64,000 nucleotides of DNA from JACVRW01 sp963808545 (GTDB lineage Bacteria > Actinomycetota > Thermoleophilia > Solirubrobacterales > Thermoleophilaceae), in the NCBI GenBank assembly GCA_963808545.1, contig CAWEGB010000011.1, positions 372,001 to 436,000 on the forward strand. The letters run 5' to 3'. Every line of letters begins with the position of its first letter. Position 1 is the stretch's first letter. Shown piece after piece: positions 1-7,303 of the stretch. The notes below the pieces were generated by a model. That model worked only from the letters and a program-made list of their open reading frames with translations. It was not told the origin of the DNA and ran no database searches. A program made the position numbers and the translations under genes.

Positions 1-213
1 CCGCAGGACGCCGGCTACGGCGTGGCCATCTCCGGGCGGGCCACCGATCAGGGTCCACCGCCCGTACCCGCCGCCGCGCCCTCGGAACAGGTCGACGAAT
101 CGTGGACCCCGCGCCGTCTGGGGCGTTTCGCCGCGGGCGCGCTGGCCGGCCTGGTGTTCGTGCCGGTGGGTGTGTTCCTCAACCTGCGCGCCCGGCGGGC
201 GGCGCGCGACTGA
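1..213 (+). CDS. C-terminal end of an unidentified membrane-anchored protein (partial)
   Basis: The frame is open from the first base of the window and ends at TGA 211-213, so this is the 3' end of a gene that starts upstream. The visible 70 residues are a Pro/Ala-rich stretch followed by one hydrophobic helix (about residues 44-64, containing AGALAGLVFVPVGVFLNL) and a short Arg-rich tail, which suggests a single C-terminal membrane anchor with a cytoplasmic positive end. The next gene starts 3 bases later on the same strand, so the two may be cotranscribed. I cannot name the family from this fragment. A start at GTG 22 is possible, but the open frame to its left makes a truncated longer protein more likely. 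Confidence 0.5.
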   Translation, partial: PQDAGYGVAISGRATDQGPPPVPAAAPSEQVDESWTPRRLGRFAAGALAGLVFVPVGVFLNLRARRAARD

Positions 214-216
214 GCT

Positions 217-1182
217 GTGGACGCGACGTCGGCAGGAGCTCGGCGCGCGGGCGCGGCAGCCACGCCGCTCGCGGCCCTGGTCACGTTGTGGCAGTTCTCT
301 CGCCCGCACACGCTGGTGGGCACCTCCCTGAGCATCGTCGGGATCTACGTGATCGCGGCCACGCTGCTGCCGGGAGTGGCCGTGGGCTCCGGTCTGGGCG
401 ACCTCGCGGCGACGCTGATCGCGGGTGCCGCGGTCAACGTCTACATCGTCGGTCTCAACCAGTGCGAGGACGTGGAGATCGACCGCATCAACAAGCCCGG
501 CCTGCCCATCGCCGCAGGCCGCCTGAGCCTGCGCGCGGCGTGGTGGATCGTGGCGGCCTGCGCGCTGCTGTCGCTCGGGCTGGCTCTGAGCCAGGGCTGG
601 GTGGAGACCGTGGCCGTGGGCAGCGCGCTGGCGGTCGGCACGGCCTACTCCTCCCCTCCGCTGCGCCTCAAGCGCTACCCGGCGCTCGCCGCGGCCAGCA
701 TCTCGGTGGTACGCGCGCTCGTGGTCAACCTCGGCGTCTACCTGCACTTCGCCTCCTCGCTCGGCGGGCGGGCCGAGCTCAGCCCGCTGCCCGACGTGAT
801 TGTGGCTCTCACGCTCTTCGTCCTGCCCTTCTCGTTCGCGATCGCCGTGCTTAAGGACGTACCCGACGCCGAGGGCGACCGCCGCTACCGCATCGGGACG
901 TTCACGGTGCGGCTGGGTGCGCGCACCGCCTTCCGAATGGGCATGGCTGCGCTGGTGGCCGGCTATCTCGGCATGGCGGTGGCGGCTCCGCTGCTGGTGG
1001 ACGACGCCTCGCCGTGGCTCCTGGCGGTGGGCCACCTCGCCTGCCTCGCCGTGCTGCTCGTGCTCGCGGTCCGGGTCGACCCGGGTGATCCCGCCGGCTT
1101 CACCCGCTTCTACATGCGGATCTGGGCCCTCTTCTTCGTCGAGTACCTGCTCGTGCCCGCCGCGGTCGTCGTGGGCGGCTGA
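217..1182 (+). CDS. UbiA-family prenyltransferase (homogentisate/aromatic prenyltransferase-like)
   Basis: A 321-residue integral membrane protein with about eight hydrophobic helices. The first Asp-rich motif reads NQCEDVEID (N81, D85, D89) and is followed by the conserved INKPGLPIAAG. The second motif is KDVPDAEGD (D214, D217, D221). In UbiA enzymes these acidic clusters hold Mg2+ and the prenyl diphosphate, which is transferred to an aromatic or other lipid acceptor in the membrane. The start is GTG 217, three bases after the stop of the preceding partial gene. The 3' end overlaps the convergent phosphoesterase gene by 73 bases. The tail FFVEYLLVPAAVVVGG is a normal last helix, so this reading is trusted over the overlap. 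The acceptor cannot be told from sequence; the spacing resembles homogentisate/chlorophyll-type members. Confidence 0.85.
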   Translation: MDATSAGARRAGAAATPLAALVTLWQFSRPHTLVGTSLSIVGIYVIAATLLPGVAVGSGLGDLAATLIAGAAVNVYIVGLNQCEDVEIDRINKPGLPIAAGRLSLRAAWWIVAACALLSLGLALSQGWVETVAVGSALAVGTAYSSPPLRLKRYPALAAASISVVRALVVNLGVYLHFASSLGGRAELSPLPDVIVALTLFVLPFSFAIAVLKDVPDAEGDRRYRIGTFTVRLGARTAFRMGMAALVAGYLGMAVAAPLLVDDASPWLLAVGHLACLAVLLVLAVRVDPGDPAGFTRFYMRIWALFFVEYLLVPAAVVVGG

Positions 1183-1757
1183 GCCGCCAGCTCATCCACG
1201 GTGAGGCCTGAGACGACGGACTCCGGGCGCTTGGCCACCAGGTCGGCGTCGCGGTCGGCGCTGTCGTCGCGCATCTTGACCAGCACCCAGCGCTCGCCGG
1301 GAGCCTCGGCCACGCGGGTAAGGGCCCAGCCGCCGCGGAGCTTCTGTCCTTGCAGCTCGAAGACCAGGTGGCCCGAGGCCAGGGCCTGAGCGGCGGAGGC
1401 GTCGCCGCGGGCCGTGTAGATCCCGCGGTCCCAGATGATCACGGCGCCGGTCCCTCGGGGCGCGTCGGGGATCACGCCCTCGAAGTCGGCGTGCTCGAGG
1501 GCGTGGTCGGCGACGGGCTGGGCCAGCCGGCGCTGCGCCGGATCCAGTGACGGCCCGCGCGGAACCGCCCACGAGCGCAGCACGCCGTCGACCTCCAGCC
1601 GGAAGTCGTAGTGGCGGCTCGTGGCGTCGTGGAGCTGGACCACGAAGCCACCCGACGTTCCCGGCGCGCCGCTCAGATCAGCACCGGCGCCCGCGAGTCG
1701 AACAGCTCGGGATGGGCCTCCTCGAAGGCACGACAGGCCTCCGGGGTGCGCACCCAC
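1110..1757 (-). CDS. Stand-alone LigD-type DNA 3'-phosphoesterase domain protein
   Basis: The protein is essentially one 3'-phosphoesterase (PE) domain as found in bacterial NHEJ ligase LigD. Visible signatures are FVVQLHDATSRHYDFRLEVD, with the His and Asp used for metal and phosphate chemistry, then SWAVPRGPS, and a late WVLVKMRDD strand. This family trims 3'-phosphate or 3'-ribonucleotide ends of DNA breaks. Here it stands alone, without polymerase or ligase domains. The start is uncertain: GTG 1757 lies 85 bases inside the upstream isochorismatase gene, while GTG 1643 would start within the first strand of the domain. The true start may lie near the isochorismatase stop. The 3' end overlaps the convergent UbiA gene by 73 bases. 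It probably shares a transcript with the two minus-strand genes upstream. Confidence 0.75.
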   Translation of the reverse strand: MGAHPGGLSCLRGGPSRAVRLAGAGADLSGAPGTSGGFVVQLHDATSRHYDFRLEVDGVLRSWAVPRGPSLDPAQRRLAQPVADHALEHADFEGVIPDAPRGTGAVIIWDRGIYTARGDASAAQALASGHLVFELQGQKLRGGWALTRVAEAPGERWVLVKMRDDSADRDADLVAKRPESVVSGLTVDELAAQPPTTTAAGTSRYSTKKRAQIRM

Positions 1758-2263
1758 TCCATGAACACTCCCTTGGCCGACACCAGCGGCACGCCCGCGC
1801 CGCGCAGCCGCTCCAGCCCGAGCTCGTGACCGTCACGGGGCGAGGTGGTGGCGTCGGCCACCACGTGCGGGCGCAGGCCGGCGTCCGCCAGCCCGAGGGC
1901 GGACTGGGCCACGCAGACGTCGGTCTCCATCCCGCAGAGAATCACCGTGGACCGGCCGAGCGAGGAGACGGGCTGCCAGACCTGCGGGTCGTCGCCCAGA
2001 GCGAAGCTCCGCTTCTCGTGAACCACCACGTGGCCGGGCAGCTCGGCGGCCACCACCGGGTGCACCCCGCCCCAGTCGGCCGGGTTCTCCACCGTCACCA
2101 GCAGCGGCACGTCGAGCCTCGCCGCGACCCCCACCAGCCAGCTGATCCGCTCGAGGAAGGCGCCGGCCCGCGGCGGCTCGACGCGATCGAGGAAGCCGCG
2201 CTGCGTGTCGACTACCGCCAGCAACGAGTCGTCCCGGGCGATCAGCGATCCCACGGACCGCAC
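1673..2263 (-). CDS. Isochorismatase-family cysteine hydrolase
   Basis: A 196-residue single-domain hydrolase. The catalytic triad is readable: Asp19 in AVVDTQRGF, Lys84 in VVHEKRSFA, and Cys117 in CGMETDVCV, the hallmark of the isochorismatase/nicotinamidase/ureidoacrylate amidohydrolase fold. Length is normal for the family and there is no signal peptide, so it should act in the cytoplasm. It is followed on the same strand by the phosphoesterase gene, whose frame overlaps its 3' end, and preceded 12 bases upstream by the metallophosphoesterase gene, so a four-gene minus-strand operon is likely. The substrate cannot be assigned. Family members hydrolyse vinyl ethers, amides or N-carbamoyl groups. 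Confidence 0.85.
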   Translation of the reverse strand: MRSVGSLIARDDSLLAVVDTQRGFLDRVEPPRAGAFLERISWLVGVAARLDVPLLVTVENPADWGGVHPVVAAELPGHVVVHEKRSFALGDDPQVWQPVSSLGRSTVILCGMETDVCVAQSALGLADAGLRPHVVADATTSPRDGHELGLERLRGAGVPLVSAKGVFMEWVRTPEACRAFEEAHPELFDSRAPVLI

Positions 2264-2275
2264 GGTAACGCGTGA

Positions 2276-3142
2276 TCAGAGCGGCAGGCTCGTCACGCGA
2301 CGGCCGTCCACGTTGCGCCACTCCCCGGCGCGGTGGTCGCGCGCGCGGACCTCGATGCTCCCAGGCCGCTGGGTGACAAAGAGCGAGCAGAGCGGGTCCC
2401 GCGCGTCGCGCCGCTTGCCCACTCCCACCAGCGCGGACGCGTTGATCGCGAGGATCGAGCGCCGCTCGGCGAGCCTCACCCGCTTGATCAGACCCGGGGC
2501 GCTGAGGGGTGAGTGGGTGTGACCGGAGAGCCACAGCCGGGCGTTCTCATGGCGGGAGAGAATGGTCCGGATGTCCGTGTCGGGCTTGGCGTGGAAGGCC
2601 GCCATCGCCGACGTGAAGTGCAGCTCGGGATCGCCCATCACGGTTCGCAGCAGCGGCCAGTGGCAGACGATCCAGCAGTTCTCGGGCCCGCGCGAGAGCT
2701 CGCGGTCGAGAAAGGCGAGAGTCCGCTCCGACAGCCGTCCCGAGCGTCCGCCGGGCCGGCTGCGCGACGGCCCGACCGCGATCAGCCGCGCGAAGCCGAG
2801 ATCGACGGTGAAGTTCTGCGACGGGTTGCCGTACCGGCGCGCCCAGGCCGAGACCGTGCGGCTCCCGCGCATGATGTCGTGGTTGCCCAGCACCGCCGCC
2901 CACGGGCCGGGGAGGCCGTCGAGGAAGGCGAGCGCGACGGCATCCTCGGCCGGCACGCCGAGCTCGGTCGCGTCGCCGATCTGCAGGTGAAGCGCGGGGG
3001 CCCTGAGCGTCCCGAGGTCCGTGGCGAGCGCATCGAGGCGGACGGGCGTGATCGCCCCGGCGTGCAGGTCGCCGAGGCAATGGACGGTCCGGCGCCAGGC
3101 GGGCTCGGCCGCCGGCGCCGCGGTGCCACCGTGCGTGCTCAG
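2276..3142 (-). CDS. Calcineurin-like metallophosphoesterase, possible CTG start
   Basis: About 288 residues. All five metallophosphatase blocks are present: CLGDLHAG (D-x-H), LQIGDATE, AVLGNHDIM (GNHD), IVCHWPLL, and LSGHTHSP (GHTH). These coordinate a dinuclear metal centre that hydrolyses phosphate mono- or diesters; the exact substrate is unknown. The start is a puzzle. No ATG, GTG or TTG occurs in this frame between the first block and the stop of the upstream gene. A CTG at 3140-3142 overlaps that stop as CTGA, the usual geometry of translational coupling, and I use it. A start far upstream, antisense to nothing but inside the DUF7144 gene, is less likely. The gene ends 12 bases before the isochorismatase gene. 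Confidence 0.75.
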   Translation of the reverse strand: MSTHGGTAAPAAEPAWRRTVHCLGDLHAGAITPVRLDALATDLGTLRAPALHLQIGDATELGVPAEDAVALAFLDGLPGPWAAVLGNHDIMRGSRTVSAWARRYGNPSQNFTVDLGFARLIAVGPSRSRPGGRSGRLSERTLAFLDRELSRGPENCWIVCHWPLLRTVMGDPELHFTSAMAAFHAKPDTDIRTILSRHENARLWLSGHTHSPLSAPGLIKRVRLAERRSILAINASALVGVGKRRDARDPLCSLFVTQRPGSIEVRARDHRAGEWRNVDGRRVTSLPL

Positions 3143-3561
3143 CGGGCGAAGTAGGCCTGGCTGTCGGGCCGGCCGAACAGGAGGTAGAGCGTGAGGCCCG
3201 AGATCAGGGCCTGCCAGAGCGAGTTCGCCCGCGCGGTGCCCTCGAAGGCGATCAATCCCCAGACCGCGACGCCGAGGTTGATGGCGGAGACGATCCCGAT
3301 GAACAGGCGTACGAAGTTGCTTCCTCGCCCCAGCGCCGACGCCAGCAGGAGCACTATCACGCCGATGATGATGATGGTGATCCCGAAGGCGGCGATCGTG
3401 CCACTCGAGGCGTCGTAATGAGCTCGCAGACCGACGTCGTTGCGCTCGATGAACGCGAACAGCCCGGCCAGGATCTGGAACACGCCCTGGATGTACATCA
3501 CCACCACCACGACTGTGACTGCGCCCGGCCGGTGTGCGTCCACGCTTCGGTCCGTTGACAT
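3139..3561 (-). CDS. DUF7144-type four-helix membrane protein
   Basis: A 140-residue protein with four hydrophobic helices: VTVVVVVMYIQGVFQILAG, then about residues 50-72, 80-100 and 105-125. The layout and the opening gly/val helix followed by a loop ending in a short hydrophobic C-terminus resemble the DUF7144 small membrane proteins common in actinobacteria, whose role is unknown. I chose ATG 3561 (MSTDRS) instead of an upstream start because a short polar leader before the first helix is typical; a weak AAGG precedes it. Its stop overlaps the start of the metallophosphoesterase gene, so the two should be co-expressed. A palindrome at 3643-3656 sits in its upstream region. Confidence 0.65.
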   Translation of the reverse strand: MSTDRSVDAHRPGAVTVVVVVMYIQGVFQILAGLFAFIERNDVGLRAHYDASSGTIAAFGITIIIIGVIVLLLASALGRGSNFVRLFIGIVSAINLGVAVWGLIAFEGTARANSLWQALISGLTLYLLFGRPDSQAYFAR

Positions 3562-3642
3562 GCCTTGGGAATTCGGGCGCCGATCGCCGCATCCTGCCTG
3601 CCGCGGGGCCCTGAACACCTACCGCTGACTCCCGCCTCGTAG

Positions 3643-3656
3643 TTAGGGCACCCTAA
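3643..3656. promoter_or_regulatory. Perfect 14-bp inverted repeat, candidate operator
   Basis: TTAGGGCACCCTAA is a perfect palindrome with 6-bp arms around a 2-bp centre. It lies about 82 bases upstream of the minus-strand DUF7144 start and 17 bases before the truncated ATPase relic. Palindromes of this size in a promoter interval usually bind a dimeric repressor. The half-site TTAGG/CCTAA recalls DtxR/IdeR boxes, but the spacing is shorter than in those, so the cognate regulator is unknown. Confidence 0.4.
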
Positions 3657-3672
3657 TTCGAGGAGCGAAGCG

Positions 3673-3825
3673 GTGGGTCATCGAGAGCGCGACTTGCTAC
3701 GCCAGGACGACGTTCGGCTGGTGACGCTGACCGGCCTCGGCGGCGTCGGAAAGACACGGCTGGCGCTCGAGGTTGCCCGCCAGCTCGAGCCCGACCTTCC
3801 CAACGGCGCCTGGTTTGTCTCGCTG
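3673..3825 (+). pseudogene. N-terminal relic of an AfsR/LuxR-type NB-ARC ATPase regulator
   Basis: The translation runs from a GTG into RLVTLTGLGGVGKTRLALEV, a textbook Walker A (GLGGVGKT) of the STAND ATPases found in large actinobacterial regulators. It continues to NGAWFVSL and there loses homology. The usual preceding FVGRERE block is cut down to GHRERD, so the 5' end is missing as well. Homology resumes at 4488 in a different frame with SLAATAKPEHVASTIAQAI, which is exactly what should follow WFV. The two pieces therefore belong to one broken gene split by the 3826-4487 insert, and both flanks carry the octamer TCTCGCTG. Confidence 0.7.
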
Positions 3826-4487
3826 CACCCAGCGGCTGAGGTCAGTGTGCGCCTATCTCAGGGGCCGGCGGTTCGTCTTGGGTCACGGCTTGCCAGATCG
3901 CTCGGGCCATGCGCAGCGCGCCCGTCGGGTTGAGGTGGATCGAGTCGTAGGTGAGGCCCGGCCGGTTCGAGGCAGCCGTCCAGTCGGCAAGCACGACGTC
4001 GTCCCGGCGGCGGTCGAGGTAGCGCAGACGCCCGTTCAGCCCCGACTACTTCGAGAGCATGCTGTGGGCTGCGCTCGAGGGAGGGTGGCCCGAGGAGCAG
4101 GCCCACGCGTCCTCGGCCAACGGCGACGCGCCCGAGCCCGCGCTCGACACCTAGCCGTCCGCGCACGCTGACACCCTGACCCCGGTTCGAGGATGCGCCG
4201 GCGTGCGCGACCACGCCGGGTCAGCCAGGATCCGGACCATCCCCAGGAGCGGCGGGGCGGGTCCAGCGTCGCAGACCCACGAACTGATCGCCACAACACT
4301 CGAACACGTCCTACGCACCTACGGCGCCCAACCGCGCGCAGCTTCGGCCGGCTCTGCTCCGCCGCGGCGATCGCCGCCTGCCACCTGCCCGGCAGGTCCT
4401 CGAAGCCGGCGGCGTCGAGCAGCGCCTCGTGGAACTCGCGCCGCTGCTGTTCGTCCATCTCGACCAGCGGCGGGTAGCCGACGACCT
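3826..4487. other. Mosaic insert flanked by an 8-bp direct repeat
   Basis: This 662-bp segment interrupts the ATPase relic. The octamer TCTCGCTG stands at 3818-3825 and again at 4488-4495; deleting one copy plus the insert restores a continuous, family-like protein (WFVSL joined to AATAKPEHVA). The insert carries pieces of unrelated genes: an SGNH-hydrolase C-terminus on the minus strand, a plus-strand open stretch at 4029-4154 containing SPDYFESMLWAALEGGW that I cannot assign, and a minus-strand copy of the GYPPL module. No transposase and no clear terminal inverted repeats are visible. The octamer looks like a target duplication, but repair with filler DNA is an equally good explanation. 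Confidence 0.5.
3842..4045 (-). pseudogene. C-terminal relic of an SGNH/GDSL-type hydrolase
   Basis: The minus strand encodes RRDDVVLADWTAASNRPG followed by LTYDSIHLNPTGA and a short tail to TGA. The D-x-x-H of DSIH is block V of SGNH hydrolases, supplying the catalytic Asp and His. The frame is closed upstream by a stop immediately before SGLNGRLRY, so no start, no nucleophile block and no oxyanion block exist here. The missing first part of just such a protein lies at 20070-20754 on the plus strand and ends where this one begins (YFPY there, NGRLR here). Confidence 0.6.
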
Positions 4488-4495
4488 TCTCGCTG
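4328..4495 (-). pseudogene. Relic copy of the GYPPL/FEDLPG small module
   Basis: The minus strand reads EKVVGYPPLVEMDEQQRRE, then FHEALLDAAGFEDLPGRWQA and PKLRAV. A second copy with the same order of motifs is at about 12700-12870 on the plus strand (NVGYPPLCEVGEVQRREF, FEDLPGKWQAAILGAE, PKLRVV), so this is a genuine protein module and not chance. Here its left edge coincides with the right end of the mosaic insert and it runs into unrelated sequence after PKLRAVG. The function of the module is unknown to me. Confidence 0.5.
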
Positions 4496-4850
4496 GCCGC
4501 CACAGCAAAGCCTGAGCACGTCGCGAGCACGATCGCGCAGGCCATCCGAGTCACACCGTTAGAGGACGAGAGCCCCCAGCAGGCCCTCAAGCGTTTCCTC
4601 GCCCCAAAGCGCGGCCTGCTCGTGCTCGACAATTTCGAGCACCTGCTGCCGGCGGCACCGCTCGTCAGCGAGCTGTTGGCCAAATGCGGGGCGCTGAAGC
4701 TGCTTGCCACGAGCAGGGCGGCGCTTCGCCTGCAGCCAGAGCGCCGCTTCCCTGTCGAGCCGCTTGGGCTGCCGATGGGCGACGAACCGGCGGAGGTCGC
4801 GGCGAGCGCGGCCGGCGCGCTCTTCCTCGAGCGGGCCCAGAGCCTTTGTG
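4488..4850 (+). pseudogene. Middle relic of the AfsR/LuxR-type ATPase (Walker B part)
   Basis: Reading from SLAATAKPEHVASTIAQAI through ESPQQALKRFL to GLLVLDNFEHLLPAA and LLATSRAALRL, this is the NB-ARC segment with the Walker B aspartate (LVLDNFEHL) and the sensor-type TSR motif. It continues to ALFLERAQSL and then loses family resemblance at about 4850, close to the palindrome at 4870-4889. The frame differs by one from the Walker A part at 3673-3825, as expected for an intervening 670 bases. The TPR-rich half and any DNA-binding domain are gone. From 4890 to about 5160 I see nothing recognisable. Confidence 0.65.
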
Positions 4851-4869
4851 ATCGGCGGCTTTGCCGCTC

Positions 4870-4889
4870 CTGCTTTTCGTCCGAAGCAG
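4870..4889. repeat. Palindromic repeat of the CTGCTTT/AAAGCAG family
   Basis: CTGCTTTTCGTCCGAAGCAG: 7-bp arms with one G-T type mismatch around a 6-base loop. It lies just after the point where the ATPase relic stops. The same arm-loop-arm plan recurs at 7975, 12608, 15714, 18211 and 19893. Confidence 0.5.
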
Positions 4890-5167
4890 CAGCGAGTGAC
4901 CAGCCACGACTGCGACTCGCAAGGCTTCTCGGTCACACAAGCAGCAGTGGGACGGAGGGGTTCCGTGAGGCCCTTTGCCACTTCGGGGATGAGGTAGCTC
5001 GCTCGTTCGGTCTCCACTCCGGGACGGCTATCGAAAGTCCGCGCTCCGAGGGGAGGCCGCCGATCCCGGAGGTGGTACTGTGCTTCAGGATTGCTCGTTC
5101 GTTAGGTCTCACTCTCTCTCTTCCTCTCGCGCGACCCCGATAGAGGGACCAGGAAGGTTTGAGGACC

Positions 5168-5371
5168 ATGACGAGCAATGAGCGAAACCGTGCCGAACGG
5201 GCAACGCGACGGCGAGGTGGACTGCACCGCGCCGATGGCGACCGCCGGGTCGGGGAGGCCGTCAACGCCCGGCGCGACTCGGCGCGCGGAGTTGGTCGTG
5301 CTTGGCTAAACGGCCGCGAGGTCGGCGGTACAGATCCCCGCTACGCGCACCTCGCGGCTTCGCACGATTAG
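5168..5371 (+). CDS. Small Arg-rich hypothetical protein
   Basis: A 67-residue frame beginning MTSNERNRAERATRRRGG. GAGG stands 4-7 bases before ATG 5168, and an AGGAAGG is a little further up. It has no recognisable domain, is strongly basic and polar, and has no membrane segment. Its downstream neighbour, 5504-5800, has a better ribosome site. This could be a short real gene or remnant sequence of the decayed zone; composition alone cannot decide. Confidence 0.3.
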   Translation: MTSNERNRAERATRRRGGLHRADGDRRVGEAVNARRDSARGVGRAWLNGREVGGTDPRYAHLAASHD

Positions 5372-5503
5372 GCCAGCCGCCTGCGCCGCGAGTGGAACGG
5401 CGACGACCGGCCGACCGTTGACGATCGCAGCGATCGGGCGAGGCGCGTGATGAACCGGGCGGCGTGGGCGGACGATCCGGCAGCGACCAAGGAGGTGAGC
5501 ACG

Positions 5504-5800
5504 GTGAGCGAAGTCCCCGAGACCCCGCCAACATCGTTCGTGATCGTCGAGCTAGCGACGCCGCCGCGTGAGGCGTTCCGCTTCGCGGAGCAGGCGGACG
5601 CCCTGCGTCTTGCCGAGCGGCTGCGCCGAGCGGACCCGGACGTCGCCGTCCGGACGCAAACGCCCGAGGAGGCGCGCGCCGTACTGCTCGACCTGGCGTT
5701 CGTCCCCGAGGACGCCATTGGCCCGCTGATCATCATGGAGTCGCGGCATCTCGACCGCGAGACCGTGGAGGGCCACTTCCGAGCGATGGGCGGCGCATGA
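5504..5800 (+). CDS. Small acidic hypothetical protein
   Basis: A 98-residue protein, MSEVPETPPTSFVIVELATP and onward, ending AMGGA. The start GTG 5504 is chosen because AAGGAGG lies at 5489-5495 with good spacing; an in-frame upstream extension to 5447 lacks such a site. The sequence alternates predicted strand (FVIVELATP) and helix (FAEQADALRLAERLRRA), giving a small alpha/beta fold, and contains no signal peptide or cysteines. It sits 120 bases upstream of the formate dehydrogenase gene on the same strand, but the gap is too wide to claim an operon. Function unknown. Confidence 0.6.
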   Translation: MSEVPETPPTSFVIVELATPPREAFRFAEQADALRLAERLRRADPDVAVRTQTPEEARAVLLDLAFVPEDAIGPLIIMESRHLDRETVEGHFRAMGGA

Positions 5801-5920
5801 CGCCGAGGACGGCCACATGCGATCGGCCGGCATCAGGGCGCCCCGTCGCGTCCGTGGGCGATCGGAAGCGGCGCCGATGCGTCACGACCGCTGCCGGGCG
5901 AAACTGACGAAAGGAGCCCC

Positions 5921-7111
5921 ATGACGAACATCATCTGCGTTCTCTACGACGACCCGGTCAGCGGGTATCCGCCGTCCTATGCGCGCGACTCCGTGCCCAC
6001 GATCGAGCAGTACCACGGCGGCCAGAACACACCGTCTCCCGAGGAAATCGACTTCACGCCGGGTGAGCTGCTGGGCTGCGTGTCGGGCGAGCTCGGGTTG
6101 CGCGAGTTCGTCGAGGGACGGGGGCACAAGCTGATCGTCACGTCCGACAAGGAGGGGCCCGAATCGGTGCTGGATCGCGAGCTTCGTGAGGCCGAGATCG
6201 TGATCTCGCAGCCGTTCTGGCCCGCCTACCTGACCGCGGAGCGGATCGCGAAGGCGCCCAAGCTAAAGCTGGCGGTCACGGCGGGGATCGGCTCCGACCA
6301 CGTCGACATCGACGCGGCCATCGAAAACGGCATCACCGTGGCGGAGGTGACCTTCTCGAACAGCATCAGCGTCTCCGAGCACGTGGTGATGATGATCCTC
6401 GCGCTCGTGCGTAACTACATCCCGTCCTACCAGTGGGTGATCGACGAGGGCTGGAACATCGCCGACTGCGTGTCGCGATCCTATGACCTGGAGGGCATGG
6501 AGGTCGGCACCGTGGGCGCAGGACGGATCGGGTCCGCGGTGCTGCGGCGGCTCAAGCCCTTCGAGGTGGGGCTGCACTACACCGATCGTCACCGCCTCCC
6601 CGAGGAGGTGGAGCGAGAGCTCGGCCTCACCTACCACGAGAGCACCCAGGACATGGTGCCCGAGTGCGACGTGGTCACGATCAACGCGCCGCTGCACCCA
6701 GAGACGGAGGGGCTCTTCGACGACGAGCTCCTCGACACAATGCGCCGCGGCACATACCTCATCAACACCGCGCGCGGAAAGATCTGCGACCGAGACGCGA
6801 TCGTGCGGGCGCTCGAGTCGGGCCAACTCGCCGGCTACGCCGGCGATGTTTGGTACCCCCAGCCCGCTCCGAAGGACCATCCCTGGCGGACGATGCACCA
6901 CCACGGCATGACGCCACACACCTCGGGCACGTCGCTCTCGGCCCAGGCCCGCTACGCCGCCGGCACCCGCGAGATCCTCGAGTGCTGGTTCGACAACCGC
7001 CCGATCCCGGACGAGTACCTGATCGTCGACGGCGGCAAGCTCGCCGGCACCGGCGCCCACTCCTACAGCGTCGGCGACGCCACGAGCCGCTCAGAGGATG
7101 CCGGCGGCTGA
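5921..7111 (+). CDS. fdh: NAD-dependent formate dehydrogenase
   Basis: A 396-residue D-2-hydroxyacid dehydrogenase-fold enzyme that oxidises formate to CO2 with NAD+. All catalytic positions of the well-studied bacterial FDH are present with a one-residue offset: Ile123 (AGIGSDHVD), Asn147 (TFSNSISVSEH), Arg285 (NTARGKICD), Gln314 (YPQPAP) and His333 (MTPHTSGTS). The Rossmann motif is VGAGRIG (199-204). The N-terminal extension with DDPVSGYPP is specific to FDH within the superfamily. A strong site (GAAAGGAG) precedes ATG 5921. It stands alone between relics, so it probably feeds NADH from C1 turnover or detoxifies formate. The call is firm; the metabolic setting is inferred. Confidence 0.95.
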   Translation: MTNIICVLYDDPVSGYPPSYARDSVPTIEQYHGGQNTPSPEEIDFTPGELLGCVSGELGLREFVEGRGHKLIVTSDKEGPESVLDRELREAEIVISQPFWPAYLTAERIAKAPKLKLAVTAGIGSDHVDIDAAIENGITVAEVTFSNSISVSEHVVMMILALVRNYIPSYQWVIDEGWNIADCVSRSYDLEGMEVGTVGAGRIGSAVLRRLKPFEVGLHYTDRHRLPEEVERELGLTYHESTQDMVPECDVVTINAPLHPETEGLFDDELLDTMRRGTYLINTARGKICDRDAIVRALESGQLAGYAGDVWYPQPAPKDHPWRTMHHHGMTPHTSGTSLSAQARYAAGTREILECWFDNRPIPDEYLIVDGGKLAGTGAHSYSVGDATSRSEDAGG

Positions 7112-7303
7112 TGTGACGCGCCGCAAAACGTGCCCGCAACCCGCGACGGCTCCCCCATCACTCTCGCGGCCGGCTGGCGGCCCTGGCTGGACTCGCCCGT
7201 CTCCGCGCCCTGCCCCCGCGCGGTGCGCTGACCCCTGACGACCGGTCGGGAGGCCAGGCCGGGGGCCCAGCCAACCCACAGCTGTTGGTCCGCCCGAGCG
7301 CCG

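Noticed and set aside
3643..3656. DtxR/IdeR iron box
   Set aside because: Half-sites are similar but the spacing is several bases too short for the 19-bp consensus, so I report it only as an unassigned operator.
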